The position numbers and the translations under genes are program-made. A stretch of DNA of 64,000 bases from Notamacropus eugenii (Eukaryota > Chordata > Mammalia > Diprotodontia > Macropodidae). The notes under the pieces were generated by a model, which worked only from the letters and a program-made list of their open reading frames with translations, was not told the origin of the DNA and did not search any database. How positions within the stretch are numbered: the first letter of the stretch is position 1; each line of letters begins with the position of its first letter. Below, one piece after another: positions 1 through 10,000 of this stretch. The stretch spans positions 338,678,623 through 338,742,622 of the forward strand of contig NC_092875.1 in NCBI RefSeq assembly GCF_028372415.1. Direction: 5' to 3'.

Positions 1-414
1 AGTCATTGGATTCCATTTGCTCAAATCTAATTTTTTCAGGATTAATTTTTTTCAGCAAGTTTTTTTTTTTTTTTTACTGCTTTTCCTTTTGGCCAATTCT
101 ATTTTTTAGGGAGTTATTTTCCTTGACAAATTTTTGTATATCTTTTCCCATGCTATCGACTCTTTTTTCATGATTGTCTTACATTAGTCTCATTTATTTT
201 CCCAATTTTTCTTCTACTTCTCCAATTTGCTTTTTTAAATCCTTTTTAAGATCTTTAAGGAATTGTTTGGGGCATGAGATCAACTTATATTTTTCTTTGA
301 GGCTTCATATGTAGCCATTTTGACACTATTGTCCTCTTCTAAGTTTATGCTTCGAACCTCCCTATCATCATAGAAACTTTCTACAGTCAAGGTCTTCTTT
401 TGGTTTTTGCTCAT
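1..414 (-). pseudogene. L1 ORF1 N-terminal fragment, broken
   Basis: The minus-strand frame opens at ATG (412-414) with MSKNQKKTLTVESF, typical of the start of marsupial L1 ORF1p, the RNA-binding coiled-coil protein of the L1 particle. It runs 44 codons and meets an in-frame TGA at 280-282 (codon 45). Past the stop the DNA still encodes lysine/glutamate-rich, coiled-coil-like sequence (for example KDLKKDLKKQIGEVEEK), so this is decay rather than a true end. Further stops follow. The copy cannot make ORF1p and is a fossil. I am confident of the L1 identity; the exact family is not resolved. Confidence 0.75.
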
Positions 415-1150
415 TTTTTCTTCTTTTTGGTGACTTGATGTTTTTATGTGAGAGTATGGTTCTGGTCCTGTACTATCCCAAGATTTTTATACTGGTGCTC
501 AGGGTCTTACTGCTGGTTTTCACTGGGCTTTAGGGCTTAGCTATTTGCTTCCACTGGAGGGTAGACCACTTCTGGCTTGTGCTGGTGAATGAGGCATTTT
601 TGTTGACCTCTCCTAGGTGTGGGGTTTAGCGGCTGGCCTGCCCCAGGAGTTGGGCTCTGCTTCTGGGTTTCTATGGAAACAGGGAATCTCTGCTAGAAGG
701 CCCTAGAGGAAGAATCTTGCTCTTCTGCCCCAGGGGTGGGACCCTCCTGCTGGGTTGTTATGGAAATAGAGTTTCTCTACTGGCAGTCTCCAAGATCAGG
801 GCTTCACTACCAGTCAGCAAAGGGGTCAAGGCCTGACTGGTGGCTTCTGTTGCAGGTGGAGCCTTGTTGTACTGTAAACTTGCTTAAAGGGCTATTAGTT
901 TGTAGGAGACCTTGCTGGTGGATTTCCCAGGCACCTTCCTACAGGTCCCCTGCTGTGAGGAGGCAGCTTCTGGTGATCTTGGACCTCACTCCCCTCCTAC
1001 CCTAGTGAGACAGATTTTTCCTGCCATGGCTGGTAAGCTGCTTTCCTGCTCCCTCAATCAATTCTGTGGTGGTTTTCTAAGTTGTTTGGGAGGGGAATTT
1101 TCAAGGGCTTCAGAGGGTTCCTTCCTCACTCTGATCATCTTGGCCCAAGA
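1..1150 (-). mobile_element. L1 LINE, 5' UTR and start of ORF1 (antisense, runs off the left edge)
   Basis: Read on the minus strand, this is the 5' end of a marsupial-type L1. It starts near 1150 with GGCCAAGATGATC, the usual L1 5' tip, and passes through a GC-richer 5' UTR of about 730 bases. It then enters ORF1 at the ATG complementary to 412-414. A second copy at 40830-41660 shares the same order of blocks, including the CCCCTCC-AAACAAC stretch near the 5' tip. The L1 inserted next to a short L2-like tail (about 1156-1190). Plus-strand open frames inside this block have no ATG and are by-products of the GC-rich UTR. The 3' part of the element lies outside the window. Confidence 0.8.
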
Positions 1151-1159
1151 AGCCACATA

Positions 1160-1645
1160 ATAAGTATTTAATAAAGGTTGTTAACTTGATTAAAATGGTA
1201 GAATAGATCTCACCTAAGTAGTGTTAAAAAGTTTTCCTGTGATATCCTGAACACCTCCTCATCTGTGGAGGTGTTTAACTACCAGATAGTGAATATTGGA
1301 GACCTAGTTGAAAATTTTGTCCAACCCCTTACAACTTTACAAATCAGCTGCTCTGTAAAAGATAAAATACACCCAAAGTGTTAACATTCATTCATTACAA
1401 TCATTGACATATGATCTAAATTAGTTTATCAGTTATCTAGATGTCTCCTTGGAAAGAGGTATTGGGTGAGGGGACAGAGAAAAGCTTCCGCAGATTTAAC
1501 ACAAGGTGGGGCACAAATGAGCCATTCAAAAATACCTGTTAATATTGATAAGAATAAGGGGAACACTCAGAGAATAGGGTACAAATTACAGCAGGCAGAA
1601 CAAAATCTGGAATGGTGCGAAAGCAGGTAAAGACATCATGAAAGG
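1160..1645. other. No gene seen; unassigned sequence
   Basis: After a short L2-like tail (AATAAGTATTTAATAAAGG) the stretch to about 1645 is AT-rich and unassigned. No open frame, splice-flanked exon or recognisable repeat could be supported. Confidence 0.4.
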
Positions 1646-1649
1646 TTGC

Positions 1650-2215
1650 AGGATCCATGAAGATCACCTAATGATACATTGTCCAGGACACATTTCTTCA
1701 TTTTGTCCACAAGGATAAATATGAAAGACTTTATGAAATGCTTTGCTGAAAGATAGCTTAGCTATTCTTTTAATAATCACTGATTTACTATTCTATTAAC
1801 ACTGTCAAAAAGGGAAATTAAGCTAGACTGACATGACTTGTCCTGAATAATAGTTGATTCTCTTGGATAACCATTTACTTTCCTAAATGTTCACTAATCA
1901 TCCCCTTAAAATCATATAGTAGTATTCTGCCAAGAACCGAAGTGGAGATCACAAGTCTATGGTTTACAGAATTCACTTTCTTCCCTTTTTTTGAAAATTG
2001 GTACATTTTGGACCTTTTCCAGGCCAGAAGCATCAGCACTTTTCTCCACTCTCTCAAATATTATGGAGTGGCTCAGCAGTCCTATCTATTAGAGCTATTA
2101 GTAAGCTGGTCCATAGTCAGTCTGGACCTAGTGACTTGACTCACCAAGTTTTGCAAAGTTGGTATTATCCTCAAACCCCACTCTCACTCACCTTCCCTAA
2201 ATAAATCAAATCCAG
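1650..2215 (-). repeat. Ancient dispersed repeat, part 1 (non-LTR type, family unnamed)
   Basis: The plus strand carries the order 'gtccaggacac...ttactattctattaac...tattctgccaagaaccgaagt...ggtttacagaattcactttcttccc...ggacctagtgacttgactcacc'. I recognise this order as an old amniote repeat in antisense, probably a CR1/L3-like LINE. It resumes after an L2 interruption at about 2925. Short open frames here on both strands are incidental. Confidence 0.45.
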
Positions 2216-2925
2216 TTGTTCTGCCTCTACTATACTTTCTGCCAATATTTCTACCTCTTTCTTATCTACCTCTTTCCCCATATTGTCACCACTCTAATTC
2301 AAGCCCTCATCACTTTTCACCTGAATGAATTGCAATAGCCTCTTCTTTGGTTTTCCATGTCAAGTTTCCTCTTTTTGTAATTTATCCTGCACAACTTTCA
2401 AACTGATTTCCCTAACAGAAAGATCTAACTATGTCACTCCACTGCTCAATCAATTTCAGTGTCTCCCTACTACCTAGAGAATCAAATACAAACATGTGTA
2501 TTTGTCAATTAATACACTTTCAACTTAGACCTGTACCTTCCTAATTATTATTATTAATCTAATTATTAATACCCTCCCTACAATCCAGTTAAATTGGCTT
2601 ATTCACACCTGATACTCCATCTCTTATCTCAGCGTCTTTGCAATGGCTGCACCTGATACCTAAAATACAGCACAAACTCTTCTCTTCTGTTGCTTGGAAT
2701 TCTTTGTTTCCTCTACATGTACTTTTTCCTAATATCCTCAGGAACTGGTTGGTGATGTTCCATCTATAGAATACCTTGCATTTTTTTGTATTTTAAAATA
2801 TGTATATGTCTCTTTGGGTAGATCATAAATTCCTTGAAGGCAAGGAATGCTTTATTTATTTCTTTGTATTCCCACATCATAATGAGCATTTAAATAAATT
2901 GCTTATTTTTTGAGTAACCAGAAAC
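2215..2925 (+). mobile_element. L2 LINE 3' end (sense)
   Basis: The signature L2 3' order is present: 'cacctgaatgaattgcaatagcctc', 'atgtcactccactgctcaa', 'cagtgtctccctactacc', 'gatcataaattccttgaaggcaaggaatg', then the terminal 'tgagcatttaaataaattgc'. No coding capacity remains. It sits between two halves of an older repeat (1650-2215 and 2925-3330). Confidence 0.75.
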
Positions 2926-3330
2926 AGCTAGCTCTACCCATATTTTTCTGCATCTTGGGTATAAACTCTGTACTATTCATTTTTATTCCATCTTTCCCAA
3001 TTCAAAGATTATTTTCATCAGCTGAGAAAATAGAAGCAAAATGAGTTGACTGGTTCTGCCTTCTCCTTATCTATTGCCATTGTGCCATCCCCTTTGACCA
3101 GCAGGCCAGTTCCTCTTTGACTCCACCCTTTTATACAGAATATAATTTTTAAAAAAAAAATGTCCATTTCCATTCCTTGTAAACCTCACCTCATTTTGAA
3201 CTTTATGAATCTCTCCTCTCTCTCAGCATTCATCCTTTTCACACCTCTCCTGTCTATTTGGACATTCGTAGCTTCCCTTTGCTATCACACACAGCTAGCC
3301 TATATCCCATTCCTATAAGGCCTTCTTCTC
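2925..3330 (-). repeat. Ancient dispersed repeat, part 2 (continues 1650-2215)
   Basis: 'gcatcttgggtataaactc', 'caattcaaagattattttc', 'gaaaatagaagcaaaatgag' and 'gttctgccttctccttatc' are the next blocks of the same antisense old repeat, separated from part 1 by the L2. The family name is uncertain. Confidence 0.45.
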
Positions 3331-3543
3331 ATCTGTATCAGTCAGGAAACAACTGATAAACTTATTCTCCTGAAGGTGTTAGCTGATAAGGGATTAAAGT
3401 ATGAGCCATCCCAAGGATATCTTGACATTAACAAGGGAATCGTAAAAATGGAAAAAAGCTCTTAATCCTCAAGGACTGAAGCTCTAACACTGTAATTTCA
3501 GTCCCCATGAATGGTAGATACAAGAATATCTGTGCAAGTATTC

Positions 3544-3622
3544 ATATATATATATATATACACACACATATACATACACATGTATAATCTTATGTTGATA
3601 TATACATGTATAAATGTATAGT
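3544..3622. repeat. TA/CA/TATG microsatellite
   Basis: Alternating (TA)n, (CA)n and TACATA/TGTATA units. Low complexity with no coding meaning. Confidence 0.9.
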
Positions 3623-3703
3623 CATGAAACTAAAAGTAGCATCAGATACATGAGGCTTCTGGGCTGGTCCTAGGTATTAGTCACTTCAGATGTTACCTAT
3701 CTA

Positions 3704-3778
3704 CTGGGTGTCTCAAAAGTCTTAGTGCAGTTTTAAACTATCAGAGGTTATAACTGCACTAAGACTTTTGGAATACAG
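3704..3778. mobile_element. Mariner-like MITE, about 75 bp, near-palindromic
   Basis: The left arm contains AAAAGTCTTAGTGCAGTTTTAA and the right arm is its near-perfect reverse complement (TTATAACTGCACTAAGACTTTT), with a spacer of about 10 bases. The outer ends CTGGGTGTCTC and GGAATACAG are less well matched. Size and terminal-repeat layout fit a mariner-derived MITE. A (TG)n tract begins directly at its right end. Confidence 0.7.
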
Positions 3779-3818
3779 TGTGTGTGTGTGTGTGTGTGTG
3801 CGCATGTGTGTGTGTATA
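3779..3818. repeat. (TG)n microsatellite
   Basis: TG repeat with a short CGCA interruption, abutting the MITE. It ends in TATACATGATATATGG. Confidence 0.9.
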
Positions 3819-3819
3819 C

Positions 3820-4325
3820 ATGATATATGGGGGTAGAGCAGGTAGGGCAGAATTTAGACATCTTCCTCATCGTGTTATATAGGCATCCATCTACTTCACC
3901 AATGCCTAAGCCCAAGTCTGCTGGTGAACATCTCAAGAAAAGAACTCCTAAATGTAGGCCATATCCACAGTGTTTAACAGCAAGCAGACATCCTAAGGAA
4001 TGTGATGCAAATTTTAGTTGCATGACGATGTTCTGACCAACATTTCAGTCCTTCATGTAATGCCCTGGTTACTTATTTTATTTGTCTATTTCCTTTGCAT
4101 CATTCCTCTTTAACTCCAAAGGCATTTCATGCCCAAAAGGGTTCAGAGAGCTATAATAACATGGTGATACCTTGTAGAGCACTGTGTCAATTTAATTTGA
4201 ACCAATTTGACAAGTCTGATACACTTCCAGGACGGGAGCCCACCACAAGACAACACAACACTCCTCTTGTTAAGGCCCCTACCCTCGCTCTTTCTCCTAC
4301 AGGTAATTACCCCAGATCAAGAGAC
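3820..4325. other. No gene seen; unassigned sequence
   Basis: Unique-looking sequence. Overlapping open frames of 69 to 91 codons on both strands show no domain and none is supported. Confidence 0.4.
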
Positions 4326-4329
4326 CGAT

Positions 4330-4920
4330 TGTAAACACGTTAAGTTTTGCTGACAATACAAAGTTAAAGAGAAATAGGAACTCCAGTTTAAGAAGCAAGG
4401 AAAATTCAACAAGATGTGCTAGCTCCCAGAGCTGTTATGCAGCAAATGAAATTCAGTATTGACAAATACGCATTAATGCCATTGGCCAAGGTAAGACTAA
4501 GAGGGAAAAGTGCTGACCTGCAAGAGGAAATTTTTTTTTCCTAAAGGGGTTTTTGGGCCATTGTTCTGAAAACTTGCAGAGAGAATCATTAAAGCCCAAA
4601 GCCTCAGGGACTTGTCTTTTTATTTTAAAATAATGTATCTGCTGAGGGAAGATTTTTCTTCTACACAACACCTGCCCACATCTACTGTCCAATGCTCTTG
4701 CCAACCGGAGTATATCTTAAAGGCAAATTCCAAGGATATGCTATCACAAAGATTATATCCTGTAGTGAAATAAATATTTTCCATAAAAAAAAAAGAGTGC
4801 TTGATTTAAATCCCCATATGGCAGATGTGTTTAGAGAAAAATCTGTTGTTGCCTTAGTGAAGATAGGATAACCCCATCTTTGATTAAGGCTCATTACCTC
4901 TTTCAAATGATTTTTTTAGG
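4330..4920. promoter_or_regulatory. Candidate non-coding regulatory island
   Basis: About 600 bases free of recognisable repeats, with mixed composition and AT-rich motifs such as ACGCATTAATGCC, GCAGCAAATGAAATTC and CTTTTTATTTTAAAATAATG. Minus-strand frames of 74 and 83 codons overlap it but resemble nothing known. The call rests only on repeat absence and texture. Confidence 0.25.
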
Positions 4921-5394
4921 ATGTGGGAGGGCTTATCTCAGAGAATATTTATTTTATAGATCCTTAAGTTTCATGGAAAAGAAAGATTTCTCTGGAACAT
5001 GTAGGATCATGTAAAATATCTTTTGAAGATCTAGAAGAAAAAAACAATTGTAAATCATTTTTTTTTCTTTTGACAATACAATACAATAAAAATGTATTGA
5101 AGTTTTTTGTTTGATTGGTTGGGGGTGGGGGTGTTTGTTTGCATACTAATATCCTGTGGGGTTGACAAAGAAGTCACAAGACTCAGTGCCTATTCTAAAG
5201 CGACTTATTATTTCTTTGGAGACACAAGATCAAAACTTATAAAGTGAAGCATTACAAGAAATAAATACAGTAGTACTGAGAGTTCACAACCATGAAATCA
5301 TTCCCAGTCTTCACTGTCTTTCATCCCACTTACAGTTTCTACTTCTATGACACAACTGACATTTGAGCCCCTTCTCTCCCTCTCAATGAAGCGG

Positions 5395-5735
5395 GGTGCT
5401 CATCACTCCTCACCTGGATTATCTCCCTATCTCAAGGGCCCCCCCTACCCTGATCTGTACTTCACACAGCAGCCAAAATCATGTTCTTAAAGCACACTTC
5501 TGACCATGTCCTGTCAAGTCCAGTGCTCTAGTGTACAATGAAAAACAAAACAAGAAAAGCTCCTCTGGTTGACATTTAAAAGGCTTCATAACCCTTATAG
5601 GCTTATTACACATTATTCCCTTTCATGCAATCTACATACTAGCGTAACTGGTTGCATGCTCCTCTAAATCTATACCCATCCATCTCCTATATTTATTAAA
5701 GCCACCTCAGAGCATGTCTAATTCTTTGAAAGGGC
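5395..5735 (+). mobile_element. L2 LINE 3' fragment (sense)
   Basis: 'cactcctcacctggattatc', 'cacacagcagccaaaatcatg', 'ttaaagcacacttctgacca' and 'aaaaggcttcataaccctta' follow the L2 3' order, degraded. No coding content. Confidence 0.6.
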
Positions 5736-5827
5736 CAGGAAGCATTGGTGGTCCATTTACTCATTATTAAAAGGAAGCTTTGCATAAATGTGTGCCTTTA
5801 TTATGAGGCAGTGGGTCCGTGTCTTCT

Positions 5828-5985
5828 TGATACACACACACACACACACACACACACGTGAATATGTGAATATATGTATGTGTATATATTTATACTTCCA
5901 TTTGTATATGTACATAAATGTATATGTATAGGTATATATGTGTGTAAAGGTATATATGTGTGTGTGTCTTTATATGCATACATAT
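5828..5985. repeat. (CA)n followed by TATG/TA-rich microsatellite
   Basis: A pure CA run at about 5831-5856, then TATATGTGTG-type units. Both translated strands give repetitive peptides only. Confidence 0.9.
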
Positions 5986-6084
5986 GCGTTCACTAATTTT
6001 TATTTTAAAATAATATTTCAGCTTTGCCATTCTTTGGTATCATATTGACATTTTAACATTTTACCTGATATCCAAGTGCCACAC

Positions 6085-6315
6085 TGGGACTGGACTGTGA
6101 GTTCAGATCTGCCTTTGGACGTGAACTGGGTATCCCTAAACAAGTCACATCACTTATGCTGGCCTCAGTTTCCTCAAATGCAAAAATGGAGATGATAGCA
6201 GCACATACCACCCAGGGTTGTTGTGTGGATCAAATGAGGTTTTTGTTTTTTTGTATAGGACTTAGCAGAATGCCTGGCACAAAGGGAGTCCTTAATAAGT
6301 GCTTGATTCCTTCCT
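6085..6315 (+). mobile_element. MIR-like SINE
   Basis: 'ctaaacaagtcacatcactt', 'cctcagtttcctcaaatgc', 'cccagggttgttgtgtggat' and the tail 'gcctggcacaaagggagtcc' followed by 'taataagtgcttgattcc' give the MIR core and L2-type tail in order. Confidence 0.75.
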
Positions 6316-6469
6316 TTCTTTTCTAGCTCCATTAAGGTCTTGAAGCTGTTAGAGCTAGCCATTAGCCACTATTTGCCTTTGATCACTTAGCTATAGGTTG
6401 TAATTCCATCTAACACAAGACAGGTACTTGAGAAGGACTCTGATTCCACTGCTACAAAGAGCTAGAACT

Positions 6470-6932
6470 AAGAAACTTGTGCTGGACCACCACCCTCCAG
6501 AGGACGAGGTTGGACAGGAGCAAGCTAGCTTTCAGTCCACCACCGAATTCGACTGGAAGGATACAAATTACATGCTCAACATGGATTCCCTGGACCAGAC
6601 CCTGTATGACCACTTGATGGACTTCCTGACTGACCGCGGGGTGGATAACACGTTTGCAGATGAACTGATTGAGCTGTGCAGAGCCTTAGAGCACATCAAC
6701 TTTCTGGAAGATCTGAAAAGGGAGTCCTGAGGTTGGGAGCCCCTGCTCTGCACCCAGAGTCCATCTTCCAAGAGAATCATTATCTAAAAGCTATCATGGA
6801 GAAAGTACCCTAAAATACCATCAGGCATAAAATTATGTTCCCTAACCCTTTTATTTACTTTGCTGGCATTTTTGTGCACCACCACAGAATGATGAGAAAT
6901 AAAACCCTCGGACCCCACAAAAATAAAAAAAA
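6470..6932 (+). pseudogene. C1QBP: C1QBP processed pseudogene, 3' part
   Basis: The frame ending at the TGA of 6728-6730 encodes the C-terminal part of C1QBP (p32/gC1qR, MAM33 family), a mitochondrial-matrix trimeric protein also known as a C1q-globular-head binder. Clear family blocks are KKLVLDHHPPEDEVGQE, a WKDTNYMLNMDSLD block, LYDHLMDFL, DRGVDNTFADEL and FLEDLK. Homology begins abruptly at 6470, so the N-terminal two thirds are missing, and no intron sits between the blocks. From memory of the mammalian protein, about 11 residues are missing after VGQE and about 3 between ALEH and FLEDLK, and the last residues differ. A 3' UTR follows, with AATAAA at 6898-6903 and an A-rich tract at 6919-6932, as in a retrocopied mRNA. 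The open frame extends upstream to 6428 but begins at TTG, with no ATG before homology. It is a retrocopy, almost certainly dead. Confidence 0.88.
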
Positions 6933-6933
6933 G

Positions 6934-7250
6934 AGAGTTGGGAAGCAGAAAAAGCGACAGAATGACAAGGTCCTTAGTCCAATGTCTATAAATGTTTGTC
7001 TCATTGCTTTGGTTAATCATCATCTACAGGGTATCTGTCATTTTCCTTCACTCTCTCCAGCTGTGTTCTCAGTGTTTCTTGGTATCAACTAAATTTTAGT
7101 TCCCTGGCCATGTTGGTGAGGACCCTTCTTCGAAATCTCTCCAAATCTGCTCCCTTAACCTTAACTTTTTGTTGATTGTCTCTCATGCTGCCTACTCCAG
7201 GCTGAGTACAGGCTGAGAATTAATGACTATAATGATAGTGAAATAATAAT
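6934..7250. other. No gene seen; unassigned sequence
   Basis: Downstream of the retrocopy tail. AT-rich, with no repeat or frame supported. Confidence 0.35.
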
Positions 7251-7447
7251 GAGCAAGTATATTATTCTTTGAAGAGTAATCTCTTCACAAATATTTTATT
7301 TTATCCTTTCAACAGGTAAAGGAACTCAGACAAACATTAAGTGACTTCCTCAGGGTCACACAGCTAGTAAGGTTCTGAGGCCACATTTGAACTCAAGTCT
7401 TCCAAACTCTAAGTCTATTGTTTTATCTACTGTGCCACCTAGCTGGC
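7250..7447 (-). mobile_element. MIR-like SINE (antisense)
   Basis: 'gtgacttcctcagggtcaca', 'cagctagtaaggttctgagg', 'catttgaactcaagtcttcc' and 'actgtgccacctagctggc' are the antisense MIR core and the tRNA-derived head of a marsupial SINE. Confidence 0.75.
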
Positions 7448-7719
7448 ATGAATGCATCAGTCAATCAGTGTTTGCTATCCTTAGGCAGAAGAGGTTTTTG
7501 AAACTGTATATAAATGGAAAAGTGTGCACATAAGGTAAAAAGAATATTTCTACCTCAAATTTCTGGATACCTAAGCAAAAAGGCATTATATATATCTTTA
7601 ACCAAACAGAGAAATTGGTTCCAAATCTGAGAAATGTTTAGGGCTCTTCCAAAGCTGGCTGGTGGCTCCAGCTTCAGATCAGGAGCACAAGCAAACCTTT
7701 CCTGAGAACTAATCCTGCT

Positions 7720-8075
7720 ATCATTATCTGCCTATCATAGAGTCATTGACTTTTTCTGAAAATCTCTCCAGCATGGCCTCACCCTCTGACCTTCTCCATC
7801 CCACCAGAAACTTAGATTTCAGTCCTGGACCTTAACCTCTCATCCCCACTTGTGAGTTTTTTGCTTCATCTAGCATAAAACCAACTCATCATTTCACTTG
7901 CTGTAATCTCCTTGTCATTCTTCTTTGTGGTGCTGTCTCCTCCTTTCTCACATCACTTTATTTGTTGCCTTCTCCCATAGATAAGCCTTCCTCCTTAAGG
8001 ATAGGGACTGTCTTGTTTGTTTTTAATGGAATCTCCAGTACTTAGCACAATGATAATAAGCACTTAATAAATGTT
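7720..8075 (+). mobile_element. L2 LINE 3' end (sense)
   Basis: 'taaggatagggactgtcttg', 'ctccagtacttagcacaatg' and 'taagcacttaataaatg' mark an L2 3' terminus. The upstream part is degraded. A tetranucleotide array starts directly after the tip. Confidence 0.7.
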
Positions 8076-8077
8076 CT

Positions 8078-8190
8078 ATCCACATCTCTCCATCTATCTA
8101 TCCATCCATCTACCTATCCATCTATCCACCCATCCATCCATCCATCCATCTACCTATCTTTCTATCTACTTATCTATCTATCTATTCCCA
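8078..8190. repeat. (ATCC)n/(ATCT)n tetranucleotide array
   Basis: Interrupted CATC and CTAT units growing out of the L2 3' tip. The apparent 76-codon frame over it is a low-complexity artefact. Confidence 0.9.
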
Positions 8191-8204
8191 ATGGAGAGGC
8201 CCCC

Positions 8205-8325
8205 TAGCTCTAATGAAGAAACTGAAGTCCAAAGAGAAATAACTTGGCCAAGGTCACATAGTGGTCAAAGAAGAATTGAAATCCCCTTACCCTCCTCCTA
8301 ATAGCATTTTGCACCCTAATATTGC
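8205..8325 (-). mobile_element. MIR-like fragment (antisense)
   Basis: 'aatgaagaaactgaagtcc' and 'cttggccaaggtcacatag' match the antisense MIR core. Both ends are lost. Confidence 0.5.
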
Positions 8326-8468
8326 AGTCTTATTTAAACTCTGATTATTCATCACAAGCCCATCTTTTTTAGCTGGTGGTAACAAAAAATACCACTAAGA
8401 CTAGGACTAGATTATTCCATAATTTTATAATCAGAATTTTTTTCTTAGATAACAGATATTCATACACT

Positions 8469-8658
8469 GTAGTAGTAGTAGTAGTAGTAGTAGCAGTAGT
8501 AGTAGTAGTAGTAGTAGTAGTAGCAGCAGCAGCAGCAGTGGTGGTGGTAGTGGTAGTGGTGGTGGTGGTAGTGGTGGTGGTGGTGGTGGTGGTTTTGGTG
8601 GTGGTGGTGGCGGTGGTGGTGGTAGTAATAGTAGTAGTAGTAATAGTAGTAGCAGTAG
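8469..8658. repeat. Trinucleotide array (GTA/GCA/GTG/GGT)
   Basis: About 190 bases of GTA units shifting to GCA, then GTG with GTA interruptions, and back to GTA/ATA. It abuts the tail end of the antisense MIR-like SINE at 8659-8900. The long Val/Ala and Thr/Ala frames through it on the two strands are purely repetitive. Confidence 0.95.
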
Positions 8659-8900
8659 CTAGCATTTAGAGCACTTTAAGGTTTACAAAGCACTTTACAT
8701 ATATTATCTCACTTAATCTTTACAACAACCTTGGAGGAAGATGCTATTATCATTCTCATTTTACATTTCTGGAAACTGAGGCAGACAGCAATTAAGTGAT
8801 TTCTCCTGGGTCATGCAGCTAGAAAGTATTTGAGGCCAGGTTTTATCTCAGGTTTCCTGACCCCAAGTCCACCACTCTACCACTGTACCACCCAGCAGAC
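8659..8900 (-). mobile_element. MIR-like SINE, nearly full length (antisense)
   Basis: 'gcactttaaggtttacaaag', 'cattctcattttacatttct', 'ctgggtcatgcagctagaaa' and 'ccactgtaccacccagcag' give tail, core and head in antisense order. Its 3' end faces the trinucleotide array. Confidence 0.8.
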
Positions 8901-9184
8901 AACTGATATAGATTTTAATTTTCAACTGAAAAGATCCTTACTGATTTCCTTTGGTGTTTGTAGTACTGTCCCAGTTGCTGTTGAAGAGACAGAGAAGACT
9001 ATCTTTCAAGAGTTCATATTCTCAATCCTATGAGTAGATGCAACTGGCTGAATGGGAACTCAGAGAGCTGGATAACTCAGCTCCTCTTCTCTTGTCTGCC
9101 TCCCCCTCTCCTTCCTTCTCCTCTCCAAAGGAAGGGAAATTTGGATGGCCAAAAGATGCCCAGTTGACTTGGGTTTTACTGGCT

Positions 9185-9236
9185 AGTTTCCTTTCCTTTC
9201 CTCCCTTCCCTTCCCTTCCCTTCCTTTCCCTTCCCA
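9185..9236. repeat. (CCCTT)n pyrimidine tract
   Basis: Irregular CCCTT/TTTCC units in a CT-rich stretch. Confidence 0.85.
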
Positions 9237-9301
9237 AAACCTTAAACCTATACCACTCTGAAGCTGGGATGCCAATGGGCCCCTGCCCAAAGGCTCTTGG
9301 C

Positions 9302-9612
9302 CTCATTAAAGGGGCCATGCCCTGGCTACTTTTTAAATAATACTATTCAAAGAATAGGTATTACCTCACCCTAAGAGAGTACCTGCAAAGACCTTGGCCT
9401 AAAAAGCCCAAGGTCTCCCAGTGCATCCTGAGTCATCTCCAGTCATCCTGATGAATACCTGGTCACTGGATTCAGACGATTCTGGAGGAGAAGTGAGGAT
9501 AGTGACCTGCACAGCCGTCCCTCACTCAAAACAAAGTCAAGTGCAAGTCATGTCATCATTTCTCTGATGGCATGGTCTTCTTCGGCTATGAAGGACAAAC
9601 ACACAATTCTCA
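9302..9612 (+). mobile_element. Family B SINE, LINE-tailed (sense)
   Basis: Starts 'cattaaaggggccatgccct' and ends 'gcatggtcttcttcggctat' then 'gaaggacaaacacac'. The same blocks occur reverse-complemented at 10894-11212 and 21995-22303, and in part at 13220-13382. Orientation is set by the tail, which resembles the 3' end of the LINE at 10520-10893. I recognise it as a widespread marsupial SINE but cannot give its catalogue name. Confidence 0.7.
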
Positions 9613-9663
9613 TTAGGAAGATAAGACTAGCAGTTCTGAAATAAGTAGATTTTATGGTTAGGG

Positions 9664-9832
9664 AATATATATATATGTATATGCATATATATAAATGTAG
9701 ACATTATGCTTCATGTATATGCATATTATATAAATATGTATTCATACACATATATATGCATACACATATACATATGTATATATCTATGCATATATGTATA
9801 TGTGTATATAAATATATATATATATATATCAA
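9664..9832. repeat. TATA/CATA/TGTA microsatellite
   Basis: Alternating purine-pyrimidine units ending in a pure TA run at about 9810-9829. Confidence 0.9.
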
Positions 9833-9839
9833 TCATACA

Positions 9840-9985
9840 TCAGAGATTTAGAAGTGAAAAAGACCTCAGAGATTATTAGTCCAATTTATGTTACAGATGA
9901 AGAGTCTGAGAAGTTAAAGATCACTTGGGACACTAGTGGCAGAGCAGACTCAAGGCTAGCTCTTGTGATTTCAGTTGCAACATAT
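9840..9985 (-). mobile_element. MIR-type SINE fragment with 'agaggtcat' leader (antisense)
   Basis: 'gatttagaagtgaaaaagac' and 'ctcagagattattagtccaa', then an eroded core. This is the same arrangement as at 13485 and 39530. Confidence 0.5.
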
Positions 9986-10000
9986 TTTCCACTGTTTTAA

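Noticed and set aside
5828-5985. CRISPR-like or structured array
   Set aside because: Plain dinucleotide and tetranucleotide repeats with no repeat-spacer pattern, in a mammalian genome.
8376-8669. 97- and 98-codon frames rich in Val/Ala and Thr/Ala on opposite strands
   Set aside because: They are translations of the trinucleotide array and have no non-repetitive content.
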